The notes beneath the pieces are model-generated. The model made no database searches. It was given only the letters and a program-made list of their open reading frames with translations, and was not told the DNA's origin. The position numbers and the translations under genes were made by a program. From contig NC_053044.1 in assembly GCF_003473485.1 (NCBI RefSeq), positions 3,856,501 to 3,920,500 of the forward strand: a stretch of DNA of 64,000 nt, in the 5' to 3' direction. This document shows positions 50,090-64,000 of the stretch, in pieces. Positions within the stretch are counted from its first letter, which is position 1. Each line of letters opens with the position of its first letter. Origin of the DNA: Medicago truncatula (taxonomy: Eukaryota; Streptophyta; Magnoliopsida; Fabales; Fabaceae).

Positions 50090-50745
50090 TACAAATATTT
50101 TGGATTGCTTTTGATCACACTCTTCATGGAACGAGTTTGAATGTGCTCACTACTTGTGCTTTGGACCATTGTATCAATTAGCTAATTGGCATGTTTCTTC
50201 TTATTAGGCTTCTTCTGCCTTCTTGACATAAAAGGAGTAAATAAACTCTCATCCTCAATATATCCTTCAAAGTTATGCTCTTGATCATCACTCCTATCTG
50301 TTTCTTCATCAACTAAGTCTTCCCATTGAGTTTTTAGGTCATCAACCCAGAACTTGCTGAGAACTTTTTCACTCTTTCTACATGCCTCAGTAGTGTTTTA
50401 GTGTTAGCAGGTTGTGTAATTCTGCCCTTATCAGGTCCTAGAACCTCATCAGTTGTTGTAACAGATGTGATGATAGTTGGTCCAAGATACTCAGCAGTGT
50501 TTGTAATGTTAACATTTGGAATACTTCTGCTTTGTAGAGGTTCGAAAATGTCATCATTTGTTGTAACAGGTGTGATGATAGGTGCTTAAATGGGAACACT
50601 ATTATCAGACTCCAACAGAGTACTGATTGTGTCCACTGTTGCAACTTAGAGGAGCCATTTTGAGTCAAGTTAACTATCTCTTTGGAACCTGTATCAAACA
50701 ATTCAAGATTTTCAATAAACTCACCATTACTTTGAAGACATTACA
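50090..50745 (-). pseudogene. Degenerate LINE-like ORF fragment, copy B
   Basis: Counterpart of 11900-12560. A one-base loss (CTCTAAGTTGCAACAG) shifts the frame within the part starting MFDTGSKEIVNLTQNG, a different break from copy A, so the two copies have decayed separately. Confidence 0.4.
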
Positions 50746-51026
50746 AGTTGAGGAAATTCTGTTCTAAATTCTAAAACAAGTCGGAGAAGGAAAACACTTA
50801 AAGAACAATGAAAAAATGCACCTAAGGATGAAGCCTCCATCCCCGCGCGCGCCTTATGCTCCCTAAGCACATGGGAGAAAGCATTTGCTCTCTATCAGCT
50901 TCCATGTGCCAACAAGCTTTTAATAAAAAGGAAAACTGAAAGCTTAAACTAAAAATAAGCACTTGAAATAAGATGTTTCTAAATAACTTCATTTCTCTCT
51001 AAATAAATTTATCAGAGTGCTTCTGA

Positions 51027-51248
51027 TCATGTCTCAAGAGGTGGAGAAAATGCAGGAATTGGAGGTAACTGATTCTGAATGTGGGGAAAAATCTGCATCT
51101 CAAAGACATGACGGGTTAGCCGCCTGCGTGACGGTCTAACAGTCAGCCTGGTGTTGACTTTCTTATCTGATTTGTTGAATTTATGGTAACTTTGAGCTTT
51201 CTTCCTATTATAACCACTTTTCATCATTTTGACGCACCAACATAACAT
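51027..51248 (-). pseudogene. Unrecognised ORF fragment, copy B of 12840-13052
   Basis: From the shared residues KMMKSGYNRKKAQS to the PAFSPPLET stop the frame is kept with a handful of substitutions. The upstream sequence differs because about 45 bp are missing here. Confidence 0.3.
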
Positions 51249-51372
51249 TGCAAAAATCTATAAAATCGTGATCAAAATTTCTGTAAGTCGAGCTAAATTA
51301 GTAATGCTTTTTACGTGTTATATCCCCTGCACAAGACGAACAAGGACAAGTTGACAGAAACTACAAAACAAA

Positions 51373-52324
51373 GGTGACATATATAGGTGAAACACCCAAA
51401 AGAAGAAATAATAACACCACCAATGCATACACCACCTAAGTTGTGGGCCATCTTCAAAACCAGTTTCAACACCTAAATCAAAGTCAAACCTTCACACTTC
51501 CTAGCGAGTGACCACCGAAACAAAAGTCCGTCAACTATTGACTACTACTCGCCATAACCCCTAAAAAAAACCATCCAATTGATAAAAACCCATCAAAACA
51601 TAACCTCCACTTCTCATCACCATAACTGAGTCCAATTAAACATCCGAATAATTGGTCTTACTCTAGCACTCCTTCGGATTCCACCGTCACTCGACCCCTA
51701 GTCCGTCGGATAAGACACCATAATAAGTCCAAAAACTTGAGTCTAGAAACTGGCTCTCAATCTTGAATCAAAAGCGATTGGCCGGCACCCCTAAACTCTT
51801 GATTACCACAGAAAACACCTTAATCAACCCAAAAAATTGGAACTAGACACTAAATCTCTGTCTCGAATCAAAAGTGTTCGGCCCACCAGAATTTAGAAAA
51901 CCAATCTCTCAAGCAATTGACAGGTGTAGCAATATCCAAAACAAAATAGATCAGAATATGATTTAGCTCGAGAACATCATCATCACCACACAAAAACTTT
52001 GATAACAACCAAAATCATTCTGGCATCCTGAACCTACTTTTGGCACCTATTAAATAAAAACCCAAAGACAAAACCATCACCATATAACACCACAAACACA
52101 AATCATCATCACAGCCACCACAAACACTACCATCACCAACCATCTTCACAACTAGCACCACAAACCAACATCACAAACACCACATAACACCATCACCACC
52201 AACCATCTTTGCAATCACCATTACCATAACTCATCATCATAACCACCGTTACCACTAACAACTTTCACAACCACCACCAGAAACCATCATCACAACCACC
52301 ACACAACACCATAAAAATCATCAC
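51373..52324. other. Intergenic; CA/CAT-rich low-complexity tract
   Basis: No gene is seen. From about 52060 the sequence is a degenerate run of CACCACCAACCATC/ATCATCACAACC words. The third solo LTR-like element landed in this tract, which continues at 54234-54263. Confidence 0.6.
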
Positions 52325-54233
52325 TGTAACACCCCGTTTTCCCAACATAAAATTTTCTTAAACAATTATCAGAGTAAACAACAATTAACGGGATATCACA
52401 TTCTTAAAATCTTCAAAACATAGATAAATAATAATTTATCTTTCATGAACCAAATAGCAGCGGAAATAAATTCTATTCATCATAAAGTCTTGGCATGCAG
52501 GCCTCATTAAAACATCTCATAAATATTCAGTCTAATATCATAAATGAACACGTGAAAGAATGAAGCATGCAAATCATGAAAACCCCATCCCGTTATGTAT
52601 CAGAGCGACCTAGACGACTCAGTGAGGAAGGGCCACTCACGACAGCAACTGCAAACTTAAGCACGATCACCTGCAAGTTACTCATACGAAGAGCAACATT
52701 TTCAAGCAGAAGGGGTGAGATTTCATAACACAATAACATTAATCAATGTAATTCGAAATCATAATTAACATCATAATCATTCTTAAACAACATAGCATCT
52801 TTGATAAACAATTATCAAGTAATCACAGCTTCAATCATAATCAATAACATATACATCATTAAACTCGACAAATGCGACAATGCAACTTAGACACTTATAT
52901 GCATGTGGTACCAATCGTCATCATAAGTATTAATATACTTTCATCGTGCGGAGGACAAAGCTCCTAAACGTGCGGAGGACAAAGCTCCTAATCATGGTGA
53001 GGACAAAGCTCAATGAATGTTAATGCATGGACTCTAACAACAAAACATCTTAATCAACCTATCACATATACATCCAATAATTTGGAGTTCATCATCAGCT
53101 TATTCATAGACATGCAACTTAGTTAAATAACATTTGCAGCATAATCAAATCACAACAGGTTTAATAACAAGTCATTCTCAACAATTGCTTGATCATTCAA
53201 CAATAATTCAAGTAAAGGCAATCAATCCATATTTCATTTCATAATCTCTTAACAGTTCATAAAAACTTCACAGTTCACAGTCATCATCTTTAATAGGTCA
53301 CATTAGTACCTAAAGTTCCTTTCCTAACCAAACCAAACAGCTCAGGTCTCACAATCCTCAAAAGCACTCAAATCTGGAAGTGCTCGCGAGGCGAGAGCAT
53401 CTGCTCGCCATGGCGAGTACAAGCCAGAATCCCAACCAAGGTTGTTCTAGGTTCAATCTCGTTCTAAATCATTCCCTAATCAATAGTAGGCACCTAAAGG
53501 TACTCAAAGACATCTAAGGTTCAACTCAAAAGTCAAAAACTCAGAAAATGACATGCTCTCTGGTCAAGCTCGCTAAGGCGAGTAGGGTTGCTCGCCGTGG
53601 CGAGCTACAACAAGTAACTCACGAGGCAAAGGGTTATGGCTCGCTTGGCGAGCGATGAACATTCATCACTCGCGAGGCGGTTTCTACATCAATCTAAACA
53701 ACTTTTACCGTTTGATCATCAATTTTAGGGGTTTGACCTAATTTCAAAACTTTTCTAAATCAATCCTAACTTTGTCAATTAATCATCAGAATTACAACAA
53801 TCAATATTACTGAATTATTAGTCTCACCCTTACCTTGTATTGAAGAAATCGCAGCCCTCCTAGTGGTTCTCTCTTCTCTTGGCTTTTTCCTCCTTTTTCC
53901 AAGGTTTGATCGTACGTGCAATTGTTTTTCTAAAAACTAGGTCTATCTCTTATATACTTCTTCCTAATATCTTATCTTATCTCACTTTCTCCCCAAAAAC
54001 TATCTAAAATCTCAAAACAGCCCTCAACTAAATATTTTTATTTTCTTTTCAAATCTTATTTTATTTAACAATAAAATAAGTATCATAATCTTATCAAATC
54101 ACCAAAACACATCGAATCTTTCAAATCAACTTAAATCATCTTAAATCAACAAAACTCACACATATATTATATAAATATAATATAATTGCCTAAACTCGAT
54201 TAAATAAATAATTAAACGAAAGTGGGCGTTACA
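52325..54233 (-). mobile_element. Solo LTR-like element, copy 3 (1909 bp)
   Basis: Bounded by TGTAACACCCCG and GGGCGTTACA, with a perfect 5-bp duplication ATCAC. Minus-strand layout: a TATA box (AGTATATAAGAGATAG, about 53945-53960), a purine-rich leader, the donor AAG|GTAAGGGTGAGAC (near 53836), and CpG-rich palindromes (CTCGCGAGGCGAG and CTCGCCATGGCGAG at 53384-53417, variants at 53571-53680). Three copies of a GTGCGGAGGACAAAGCTCCTAA-type motif (52947-53010) and the acceptor-like AACTTGCAG (near 52673) follow. No coding capacity. Confidence 0.82.
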
Positions 54234-54662
54234 ATCACCACCAACCATATTCACAACCACCATATTGATAGTCCTTAAAACTAGGGGTGGACAGTCGTTC
54301 GGTTAAGTTCGAAATCGGTTTCAAAACTTGAAACAGTTTAAACCAACGGTTTCATATTCCTAAACCATATCCGACCAACTTAGGCATCGGTTTAATCGGT
54401 TCGGTGTAGACGGTTAAGCCGGTCAAATGTGTGGCTTAGTTCGATTAATTTGGTTTTGTATATATCAATCCTTGCTTAAAATATTTTAAAAATTTAACAT
54501 AATAAAAAATTTGATAATATTAGGCAAGGTATGCGCAAGGAAGGCTAACCCACTGGGAAGAAAAAGAGAACAAAGAGAGGGTCTAATAGGAATATATTAC
54601 TCAAATTAAAAAATATTTGGAATATACTATTACTTAAGAAAATTTTGATTTGTTTTTGAGTA

Positions 54663-54909
54663 AACTCACACGTCCTAAATTGTATGTCACTTTAGAAAAA
54701 ATATTTGTTCTAAATTATATGTCGCTTTACAATACCAATGAAAAATTAATGTTACTTTTTCTATTATATCCTTAACTATTTATTACTTTCTCTTTATTGA
54801 GGACAATTTTGTAAAACAACTCATAATATCTTTTTCCCACACAATATTAATTACATTTCTTAATATGTGTGAAATGCCAAAAACGTCATACAATTTAGGA
54901 CGGAGGGAG
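54663..54909. mobile_element. Stowaway-type MITE (247 bp)
   Basis: The right end GGACGGAGGGAG followed by TA is the typical Stowaway/mariner terminus. CCTAAATTGTATGTCACTTT on the left pairs with the inverse of GTCATACAATTTAGG on the right. The left terminus is degraded. Confidence 0.7.
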
Positions 54910-55477
54910 TATATTGGTTCTTTAAATTAGATGTTTATAACAATAAACATTTTCTTGATGTTCTCATGAAAAGATCACTTTAACGAGTGGTGTAGCCTGG
55001 ACATTAGTTCATCCCTCATCGTTATTATCTTTTTAAAGTAAAGAAAATTAAAATTGAGAAAACTCACACCGACCACAATTAATTCCAGCCTCCATCATCG
55101 GTTAGTAATTTAGTCGTTAGATCAACGTTTTCCTTTGTACAAATTTAAATTGGTGACCTTAAACTTTGTAACGTTGAGATAACTACCCAATCCCCTCAAT
55201 GTGAAAAATATTGTGGGACATTGGGACTAGTAGCTTCATTTTGAAGGGTCATTTGAAGGGTCAGCAGCATTTTCCTATGTCAAGTGATACAAAGTTTGAG
55301 TTCCCATGTCACTATGAAGTGTGAACGCCCTTCATTATTAATCTTCCTTTCCACTCTCACCTTTTTTCATTTCTTACGCTCATTTCGTTCTTCACAAACA
55401 AAACCCTATTTTTTTTTCTCGTTTCCTTCTCTAAGAAAATAGAGTGAACTCAAAAAAAAAAAAATATCAATTGTGTA
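54910..55477. other. 5' flank of the F-box gene
   Basis: No other gene is seen. It ends in a CT-rich leader (TTTCTCGTTTCCTTCTC) and an A-rich stretch before the ATG at 55478. No clear TATA box was found. Confidence 0.4.
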
Positions 55478-57613
55478 ATGTCTCTTTCGATACTTCTTCC
55501 AGAACTCATAGACGACATCTTACTGCGGCTTCCGCAGAAGCCTCTTGCAAGATTCAAATGTGTATCCAAACACTATAATTCACTCATTTCCGACCCTGAA
55601 TTCACAAAACTTCACCTTCAAAGATTACCTAAAATTTCACACACCCTAATTAGCTTGGAGGAAGCGAATACTTGGGTTATAACTCCGAACTCAGTGCATC
55701 ATTTACTTGAACACCCGTCATCCATTACCGAAGAAGAAGACGCTAGTCTTCGTTTTAACATGAACGAGAACGATTGTTTTTCAATTGGCTCTGCTAACGG
55801 ATTGGTCAGTTTGATCAGTGTAAAATCACAAGAGGGTGGAAATAAAGAAATTTGTACTCAGTTTTGGAACCCTACTTTACGGTTAAGATCCGAAGACTCA
55901 CCAAATTTGACTATCATGCCTCCGCCTTCTAATGATAATATGTTGTCCAGGGTCCACTTTGGTTTCGGCTATGATGATTTAAGTGACACATACAAGGTTA
56001 GTAAAATTTCAATAACTAGTTATTTCGGGCAATTTTGGTTAGTTTAAATATGACACGTTGTTGTTATATTACTATCCGACGATTATAATTGATTGCGAGT
56101 ATAGAATATTTTTACTCAATAGGAACAAATAATATAATGATTTAAGATAGTTCTTATGACAATTGCAAGTATCAACCTTCATTATTTTCATGTTCAAGCT
56201 CAAAAAATTTTAGATTAAAAGCACAAGTAACCAGATTTAGGAGTTTGTTGTTTAGGATTCCTCGTCAATATGTTAGACCCACTAATTATACTTCTTGTGT
56301 TATGAGCTCCAGCTAGTAATTTTTGCCTTAGTGATGGACTAGTACACTTCTTGTGCTTGAGCTTTAGCTACTGATTTTCAATGAATAGTTGAAGTTATAA
56401 AAAAAGTGGGACACAAAATAGACTATATAAATAAATTATTATGGCTTAATTGCATTTTTGGCCTTTAAGTATCACAATCTTGCAATTTTGGCCTCCATAA
56501 AATACAATAACAAATCAGCCCTTAAGTTTACCCCTTTTGCACTTTTGGCCCTCCAGACCATTTTTGACTAGGACAATGCATATGTGGCACTTAGATCACT
56601 TTATTTATTAGACTTGATTGCAGTTTTGGCCCCCAAGTATCACAATCTTGCGATTTTGACTCTCTAAGAAAATAGAAAGTCACACGTAGCACCTCACTTT
56701 AAGTGATGTGGGTGCCACATATGCATTGACTTGGTCAAAACTGATCTGCAGGCCAAAAGTGCAAAAGGGGTAAATTTAAGGGGCTGATTTGTTATTGTTT
56801 TTTCTAGGTGGCCAAACCGCAAGATATACTTGGGAGGCCAAAACTGCAAATAAGCCGATTATTATTGCACATTGGTTAAAAAGGGGATACAATTCTTTAG
56901 TTTAAGCACATACTTTTAATCTTTTTGGATTAATTTCTCTATTTACTCCATTCTAGGTGGCAGCTGTGTTTTGGAATTGTATAGCACAAAAGATGGAGGC
57001 GAAAGTTCATTGCATGGGCGATAGTTCTTGGAGAAATACTCTTGCTTGCCATGATTTTCCAATTTTACTACAAAGGACTATCGTTGGACCATTCGTGAAT
57101 GGTAGTGTTAACTGGTTAACGTATCATAACTTAAATTGTCATTTGTATGAAAGGGAAAATGTTACCATCAACCAGTTATTGATTTTTTCGCTTGATTTGC
57201 GAAAGGAGGCATGTAAGTATATTTTGTTGCCAGATGCTACAACCGTAGTGTCCCAAGATCTATTAAAACTTGCTGTTTTGAGAGGTTGCTTGTGTTTTTA
57301 TTATAACCACATGAGAACCCATTTTGTTTTGTGGGAAATGAAAGAGTTTGGAGTTCAAGAGTCTTGGACTCAGTTGGTGAATGTTAGCTATGGTCATCTT
57401 CAATTTCGTGAGTTCCTTAATTGGTTGTTGTTGCCGGTGTGTCTATCCGAAGATGGAGATGTCGTGATGCTAGTTTGCGAAGAAGAGGATGAAGCTATTA
57501 TGTATAATCAGAAAGATGGCATTGTTGAACCTGTTGAACTTTCTAACAACCAAATTCGTTATGCTGAGGAACATATGCAGAGCTTGGTTTTGCCTTGTCC
57601 TCATCCACATTAA
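55478..57613 (+). CDS. F-box protein, F-box/FBD-kelch associated type (391 aa)
   Basis: Predicted substrate receptor of an SCF ubiquitin ligase. Exon 1 is 55478-55996 and exon 2 is 56957-57613; the join TACAAG|GTGGCAGCTG keeps the frame and restores FGFGYDDLSDTYKV, a hallmark of the F-box-associated domain. The F-box is at residues 4-45 (LPELIDDILLRLPQKPLARFKCVSKHY), where SKP1 should bind. The rest forms the interaction region with FWNP, GFGYD, FVNGSVNWL and LSEDGDVVML motifs. The sequence is complete, of normal length, with no disabling change. A Mutator-type MITE lies in the 960-bp intron. Such genes are numerous and fast-evolving in legumes, so no specific target can be assigned. Confidence 0.88.
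56443..56856. mobile_element. Mutator-type MITE in the F-box intron (414 bp)
   Basis: The ends GGCTTAATTGCATTTTTGGCC and GGCCAAAACTGCAAATAAGCC are inverted. The flanking 9-mers AATTATTAT and GATTATTAT match at eight positions. The interior also pairs (CACTTTTGGCC against GGCCAAAAGTG). It does not touch the splice sites. Confidence 0.75.
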
Positions 57614-59090
57614 TCTCGTATGCAACAACTGTTTGTTTTTCTGAATTTATGTTAGGTTTTGCATTTGGCATGATATCTATTGATGGTTCTTTAATTATGT
57701 TTTCCTTAGATAGTTTGACTATTTTGCTGGATGATTTCATTGTACTTATTGCTAGTTGTTGGATCAAATTATGTGGATTGGATGATGTTAATTATTATGA
57801 GTTAAGTTTATATTTCTCCACTTGCTATTGATTTCATTTGCTAGTTGATGGTTGATCCTATGTTGAATATCCTACAAAGGATTTCTGGCCATATACAGTA
57901 GTAATCATTGTCAATCTTGAGTAGAACTTCAGGTTATAATTCATAACCAATTTAGTAAGTGGAAGTTGGATGCAGGAGTTGGGAACAATCTTAAAAATTG
58001 TAAAATGTATGTTTTGTAGAGTTGGTTTGGTTTGAATTTAGTAAAAATATTTGAACCAATTAATTTAAAATCGACTGTTATTTATTGGTTTAATTTTCTT
58101 CTCGTTATGAAGTTCAAGCTAAATTGACCTATTCAACATGCTTTTATATGCTACATGTAGTCAGCAATCTCGGCCATTAATTTAAGATTGAACGAAACAA
58201 ATTACAACTTAATCAAACTGCTTTAACTCGTCAATATAGATGGAACAACCAAGATCCATAATGACGATGTTAATACAATATTCCGTTTCCAAATTTTCAA
58301 GAAATTATCATTTTCCTCGGGCCATGATAGTGACAATATATTTTCAGTCAGTTTAGATGGAACAATATTTGATAAACCTATTGTTCGGTTCAATCTCTGT
58401 CGGTCTTGGGCAGAATTTAAAGTAACAATATATATTCAATCAGTTTATCTGGTGGAAGTTAGTTTGCAGCAAGGAGGGAACAACACTCATTTTAAATTGC
58501 TGCAAGTAACAATAGAGTGATTGTTGTTGTATTTTAAATAGCATTCAATCAGATAACATGTCACATACAAGTTTGAGATTATTGTTTGAGATTGCAGCTT
58601 CAGACATTATCCTACAAGTTTTACTGCACTGGATTTGAACACGGATCTGCCTAATTCTCTCAATAACTTAGTTGAGAATCGATAGCTTGCTAATTTTCTA
58701 GGATGTCTGTATCTTTGTAGTTCCGGTGTTGGAGCCTGTGATTCCATAGCTTTAAAGTTGAAATTTGATATTGTGCTTTCAAGAATTGTTATTATTTACT
58801 TTCTAATATATATTCAATTAGTTAAATAGTTATATTCACCAAGTCTCATTCTTTAATTATTCTTTCTCTTCAATTTAACTGGTCCCATATTCACCTAAGC
58901 TCCGTTATAACTCTTTAAGACCTCAAAGTGTTCATTGACATTGATTTTGATTGACGTTTAGAAACTTTTCAAGCGTATGGTAATATGTAGATTGCATGTC
59001 GACTGTGTGTGAACTCTTTCATATTGATGCGTGGAGTTGTGAATTGGTGGTTGCTAACAAGTCAAACTAGCTCATCTTTAGCTAGTGAAG
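57614..59090. other. Intergenic, nothing recognised
   Basis: 3' flank of the F-box gene. There are no convincing ORFs, RNA genes or structured repeats; AT-rich with short TATATTCAATCAGTTTA words recurring about 58340-58450 and 58805. Confidence 0.5.
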
Positions 59091-59201
59091 TGTTGAACTT
59101 TTGGATACTATCACTTGATCAGGTAATTGTTATTTTACTGTCAATTTTCAATATTGCAAGTAAATTCCTTGAGGACAAGGAATTGTTCAAGTTTGGGGTT
59201 G

Positions 59202-60381
59202 TGATGACAGTCAGTCATTCACTATTTTTAGAGTTTTTTTTTAATGATATTTTTGAGTTCACAAGCAAGCTTAAGCAGCAAGAAAAGCAAGAAAAACCGA
59301 AGAAATTGAAGAAAGGGAATCATGTCACGATAACTGAAAAACGTGTCACGATTACTGAAAAACGTGTCACGATTTGGAGCTTTCAAGAAACTTGCATTCG
59401 ACATTGATGAAAACGTGTCACGATGGCAAAAACGTGACACGATTATGGAAACCCTAATGTAGATGGTTTGTTACACAAGCAGAAACGTGTCACGATTTAC
59501 TTAAATCATGCCACGATTTTAGGAGCAGTTCTTGCCTATTTAAGCTGAAGACTATTCTGAAAACAAGGGTTACGATTTGGAGAGAGCAAAGTGCGATTTT
59601 GAGACCTAAAGACGGCTAGGAGGGCGATTTCTTCAACCTTCTATCAGTTCATGTATGTTTTGATTCCACTATTGATTATGCTATTTGTAAAGTCAATTAT
59701 GAGTAGCTAAATCTCTTAGAGATTAGGTCTGAGATGATTCTTTGTAACCCTTATTGAACCATGTTGCTGTGAAACTCTATTTATTGTGAATGACAATCTA
59801 GTTTTTATTCAATTCAATTGTTCTTAATGCTTTTTATATCCTGATCAAATATAAACATGATTTAGTGAGAATGAATGACTACTGACCATAGCTTTCTACT
59901 TAGACAGAATTGAATTATTCTAATAATCATGGTTAGTCTAGGAATGGATAATCCTTTATTAGTGATATTAGGTTAACGTTCTTAAAACCTTCAAAGATTA
60001 TTAGACCATCTAAGGAATTAGGGGTTGTAGTTTGAGAAGAGGGTACTAACTCAAGGGATTGATTAGGACTGTTTTGTTAACTATCGTGGAACTAGAAAAT
60101 CATTTATAAGAATAGGTGTAGTATATCAATTAGGGGAACATGGATGATTCGAAAGACCTGATCTCATCTATCTTCATATTTTCTAACCAAATATATATTT
60201 TCTAACTCAATCTTTATTTTATGTTATTTAATTTTATGTAATCAAATAAAATCTAAACAAAATAATTTATAGATCCTAAATATTTACTTTATTTCTAAAT
60301 TACGATTACCACAGACTTTGTGGGAACGATATTTTTTATTATTTCGATGCATTTTTAGTACACTTGCTAAAATATCTATCA
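59202..60381 (+). mobile_element. Gypsy-type LTR with a trace of internal sequence
   Basis: The words CTTGAGGACAAGGAATTGTTCAAGTTTGGGG (59169-59199, read in parts) are the usual 3' internal end of plant Tat/Athila-like elements with its polypurine tract. The LTR then starts TGATGACAGTCAG and ends ATATCTATCA. Near its end, CAGACTTTGTGGGAACGATA is typical. The 5' part contains five copies of a CGTGTCACGAT-type word (59323-59520). The internal region and a second LTR are absent, and no target-site duplication was established. The 132-codon ORF at 59009 is not a gene. Confidence 0.55.
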
Positions 60382-60591
60382 GACGATTACAATTTCTTGA
60401 GGGAAAATGAATTTATTACTTATTCAATAGAGGGAGGAAGAAAGAAAGAAGGGAAATGAAAAAGAAAGTTGGGGATTTAAAATCTAACTCATAGACCAAA
60501 AGACCCCTTCCTCTATCACACATAACACCTAACAGCTGCAAAAAAATGCCAACTAAACAATGAAGAAAGTTTGATTTTAGTGATATAAATT

Positions 60592-60774
60592 AGGGTTAAT
60601 GGTTCTTTACCACCTGTAATATAGGTCATTTTTGGTTTTCCCCTGTAAAATAATTTTTTGATAATATATTTTTTTTTGGAATATCCTTTACAGGGGTAAA
60701 TCAAAAAAAATATTTTACAGAGGAAAAAATAAAAAATGACCTATATTACAGGGGGGTAAAGCACCATTAACCCT
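60592..60774. mobile_element. Foldback MITE with AGGGTTAAT ends (183 bp)
   Basis: Relative of 39908-40184: AGGGTTAATGGTTCTTTACC against GGTAAAGCACCATTAACCCT. A perfect 7-bp duplication ATAAATT flanks it. Confidence 0.78.
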
Positions 60775-61148
60775 ATAAATTAATATAGACCGACCTTGTG
60801 CAAAATAAATTAATATAGACTGACATCTTACTTAATTTTGTAAGAAACTAAGTAGTGTTTATTTTTTTAGAGATTGACTTGGGTCTCAAAAAATATCCTC
60901 AATTTTAAAGACCTAAATCTTTGAAGGGGGGATTTTAAACAATAACTGATCAATTACAATTAAGAGGCAAAAGAGGCTGCAGTTCTCAATTTCACATTTG
61001 ACCAAACTAACAGAACAGGATAGAAAATTCTTGATGACAGAATATCAAGTACAAGTGGCTCTTTTCCGAAAAATAAAAATCAAAACCAATATGTTGGGGC
61101 AGTAAAACAGGAAAATTCCAAAACTGTGATGCTTATATGAAAAGCATC
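60775..61148. other. 3' flank of the PRMT3-like gene
   Basis: No ORF or repeat was recognised. It probably holds the 3' UTR and polyadenylation site of the minus-strand gene that ends at 61149. Confidence 0.4.
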
Positions 61149-63969
<2,821 letters not shown>

Positions 63970-64000
63970 CTGTAAGACCCAAAATAACTTTCATTAACTT

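Larger units (their letters stand above)
39760..51372 (+). repeat. Segmental duplication, copy B
   Basis: Direct counterpart of 1-13225, with the same content and order. The offset shifts only where single-copy insertions occur (for example 37.7 kb at the retroposon). Compared with A it lacks the solo LTR and the SINE and has gained MITEs at 39908 and 49547. Confidence 0.9.

Noticed and set aside
54285..54480. Second hAT element (AGGGGTGGACAGTCGTTCGG and GTTCGGTGTAGACGG words)
   Set aside because: Resembles the start of known plant hAT-type MITEs, but no matching right end or 8-bp duplication was found.
57595..57831. 78-codon ORF after the F-box gene
   Set aside because: Overlaps the F-box stop region in another frame and is hydrophobic by base composition only.
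59009..59407. 132-codon ORF
   Set aside because: Crosses from gypsy internal sequence into the LTR; the lysine-rich end comes from the repeated CGTGTCACGAT words.

Overview
This is AT-rich nuclear DNA of a plant, most likely a legume close to Medicago truncatula. The gene families (a B3-domain protein, a 3-oxo-steroid 5-beta-reductase/VEP1-type enzyme, an F-box protein, a PRMT3-type arginine methyltransferase), the GT-AG introns and the dense MITE, MULE, mariner and LTR content all point that way. The species name is an inference. I see no bacterial operons, rRNA or CRISPR.

Layout. (1) 1-13225 and 39760-51372 are two direct copies of one segmental duplication. Each copy holds a large imperfect palindrome whose arms carry one head-to-head B3-domain gene apiece, giving four near-identical B3 genes (3906-4502 -, 7773-8369 +, 41639-42235 -, 45490-46086 +). 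(2) 13226-17475 is a terminal-inverted-repeat element holding ten 183-bp satellite units. (3) 17476-23645 is a run of foldback elements, one hAT element and a large solo LTR-like element. (4) 23931-37217 is one plant mariner element (TA target site, Stowaway-type ends) blown up by two insertions: a 3.8-kb long-TIR foldback in its transposase intron, and a complete 5.9-kb MULE that splits an antisense ORF. (5) 37961-39213 is an intact two-exon 5-beta-reductase gene. (6) 52325-54909 holds another solo LTR-like element and a Stowaway MITE. (7) 55478-57613 is a two-exon F-box gene; 59202-60381 is a gypsy-like LTR; 61149 to the right edge is the 3' part of a PRMT3-like gene on the minus strand.

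The duplication supplies internal empty sites, so many insertions can be dated relative to each other. A MITE at 291-591 came after the inverted duplication and before the direct one. The solo LTR at 932-3055, the SINE at 3472-3607 and the MITEs at 39908 and 49547 came after the direct one. Target-site duplications were read directly: 5 bp for the solo LTR family, 8 bp for hAT, 9 bp for Mutator-type elements, 14 bp for the SINE.

Most noteworthy: (a) a three-member family of 1.9-3.1 kb LTR-like elements with conserved splice-site-like sequences and CpG-rich palindromes; (b) a MULE with MuDR-like convergent architecture, whose second gene is a GRF zinc-finger/transmembrane protein; (c) a 154-codon antisense ORF inside the mariner, carrying a DLNELP (EAR-like) motif and cleanly split by the MULE; (d) the palindromic B3 modules, whose arms look homogenised within each module.
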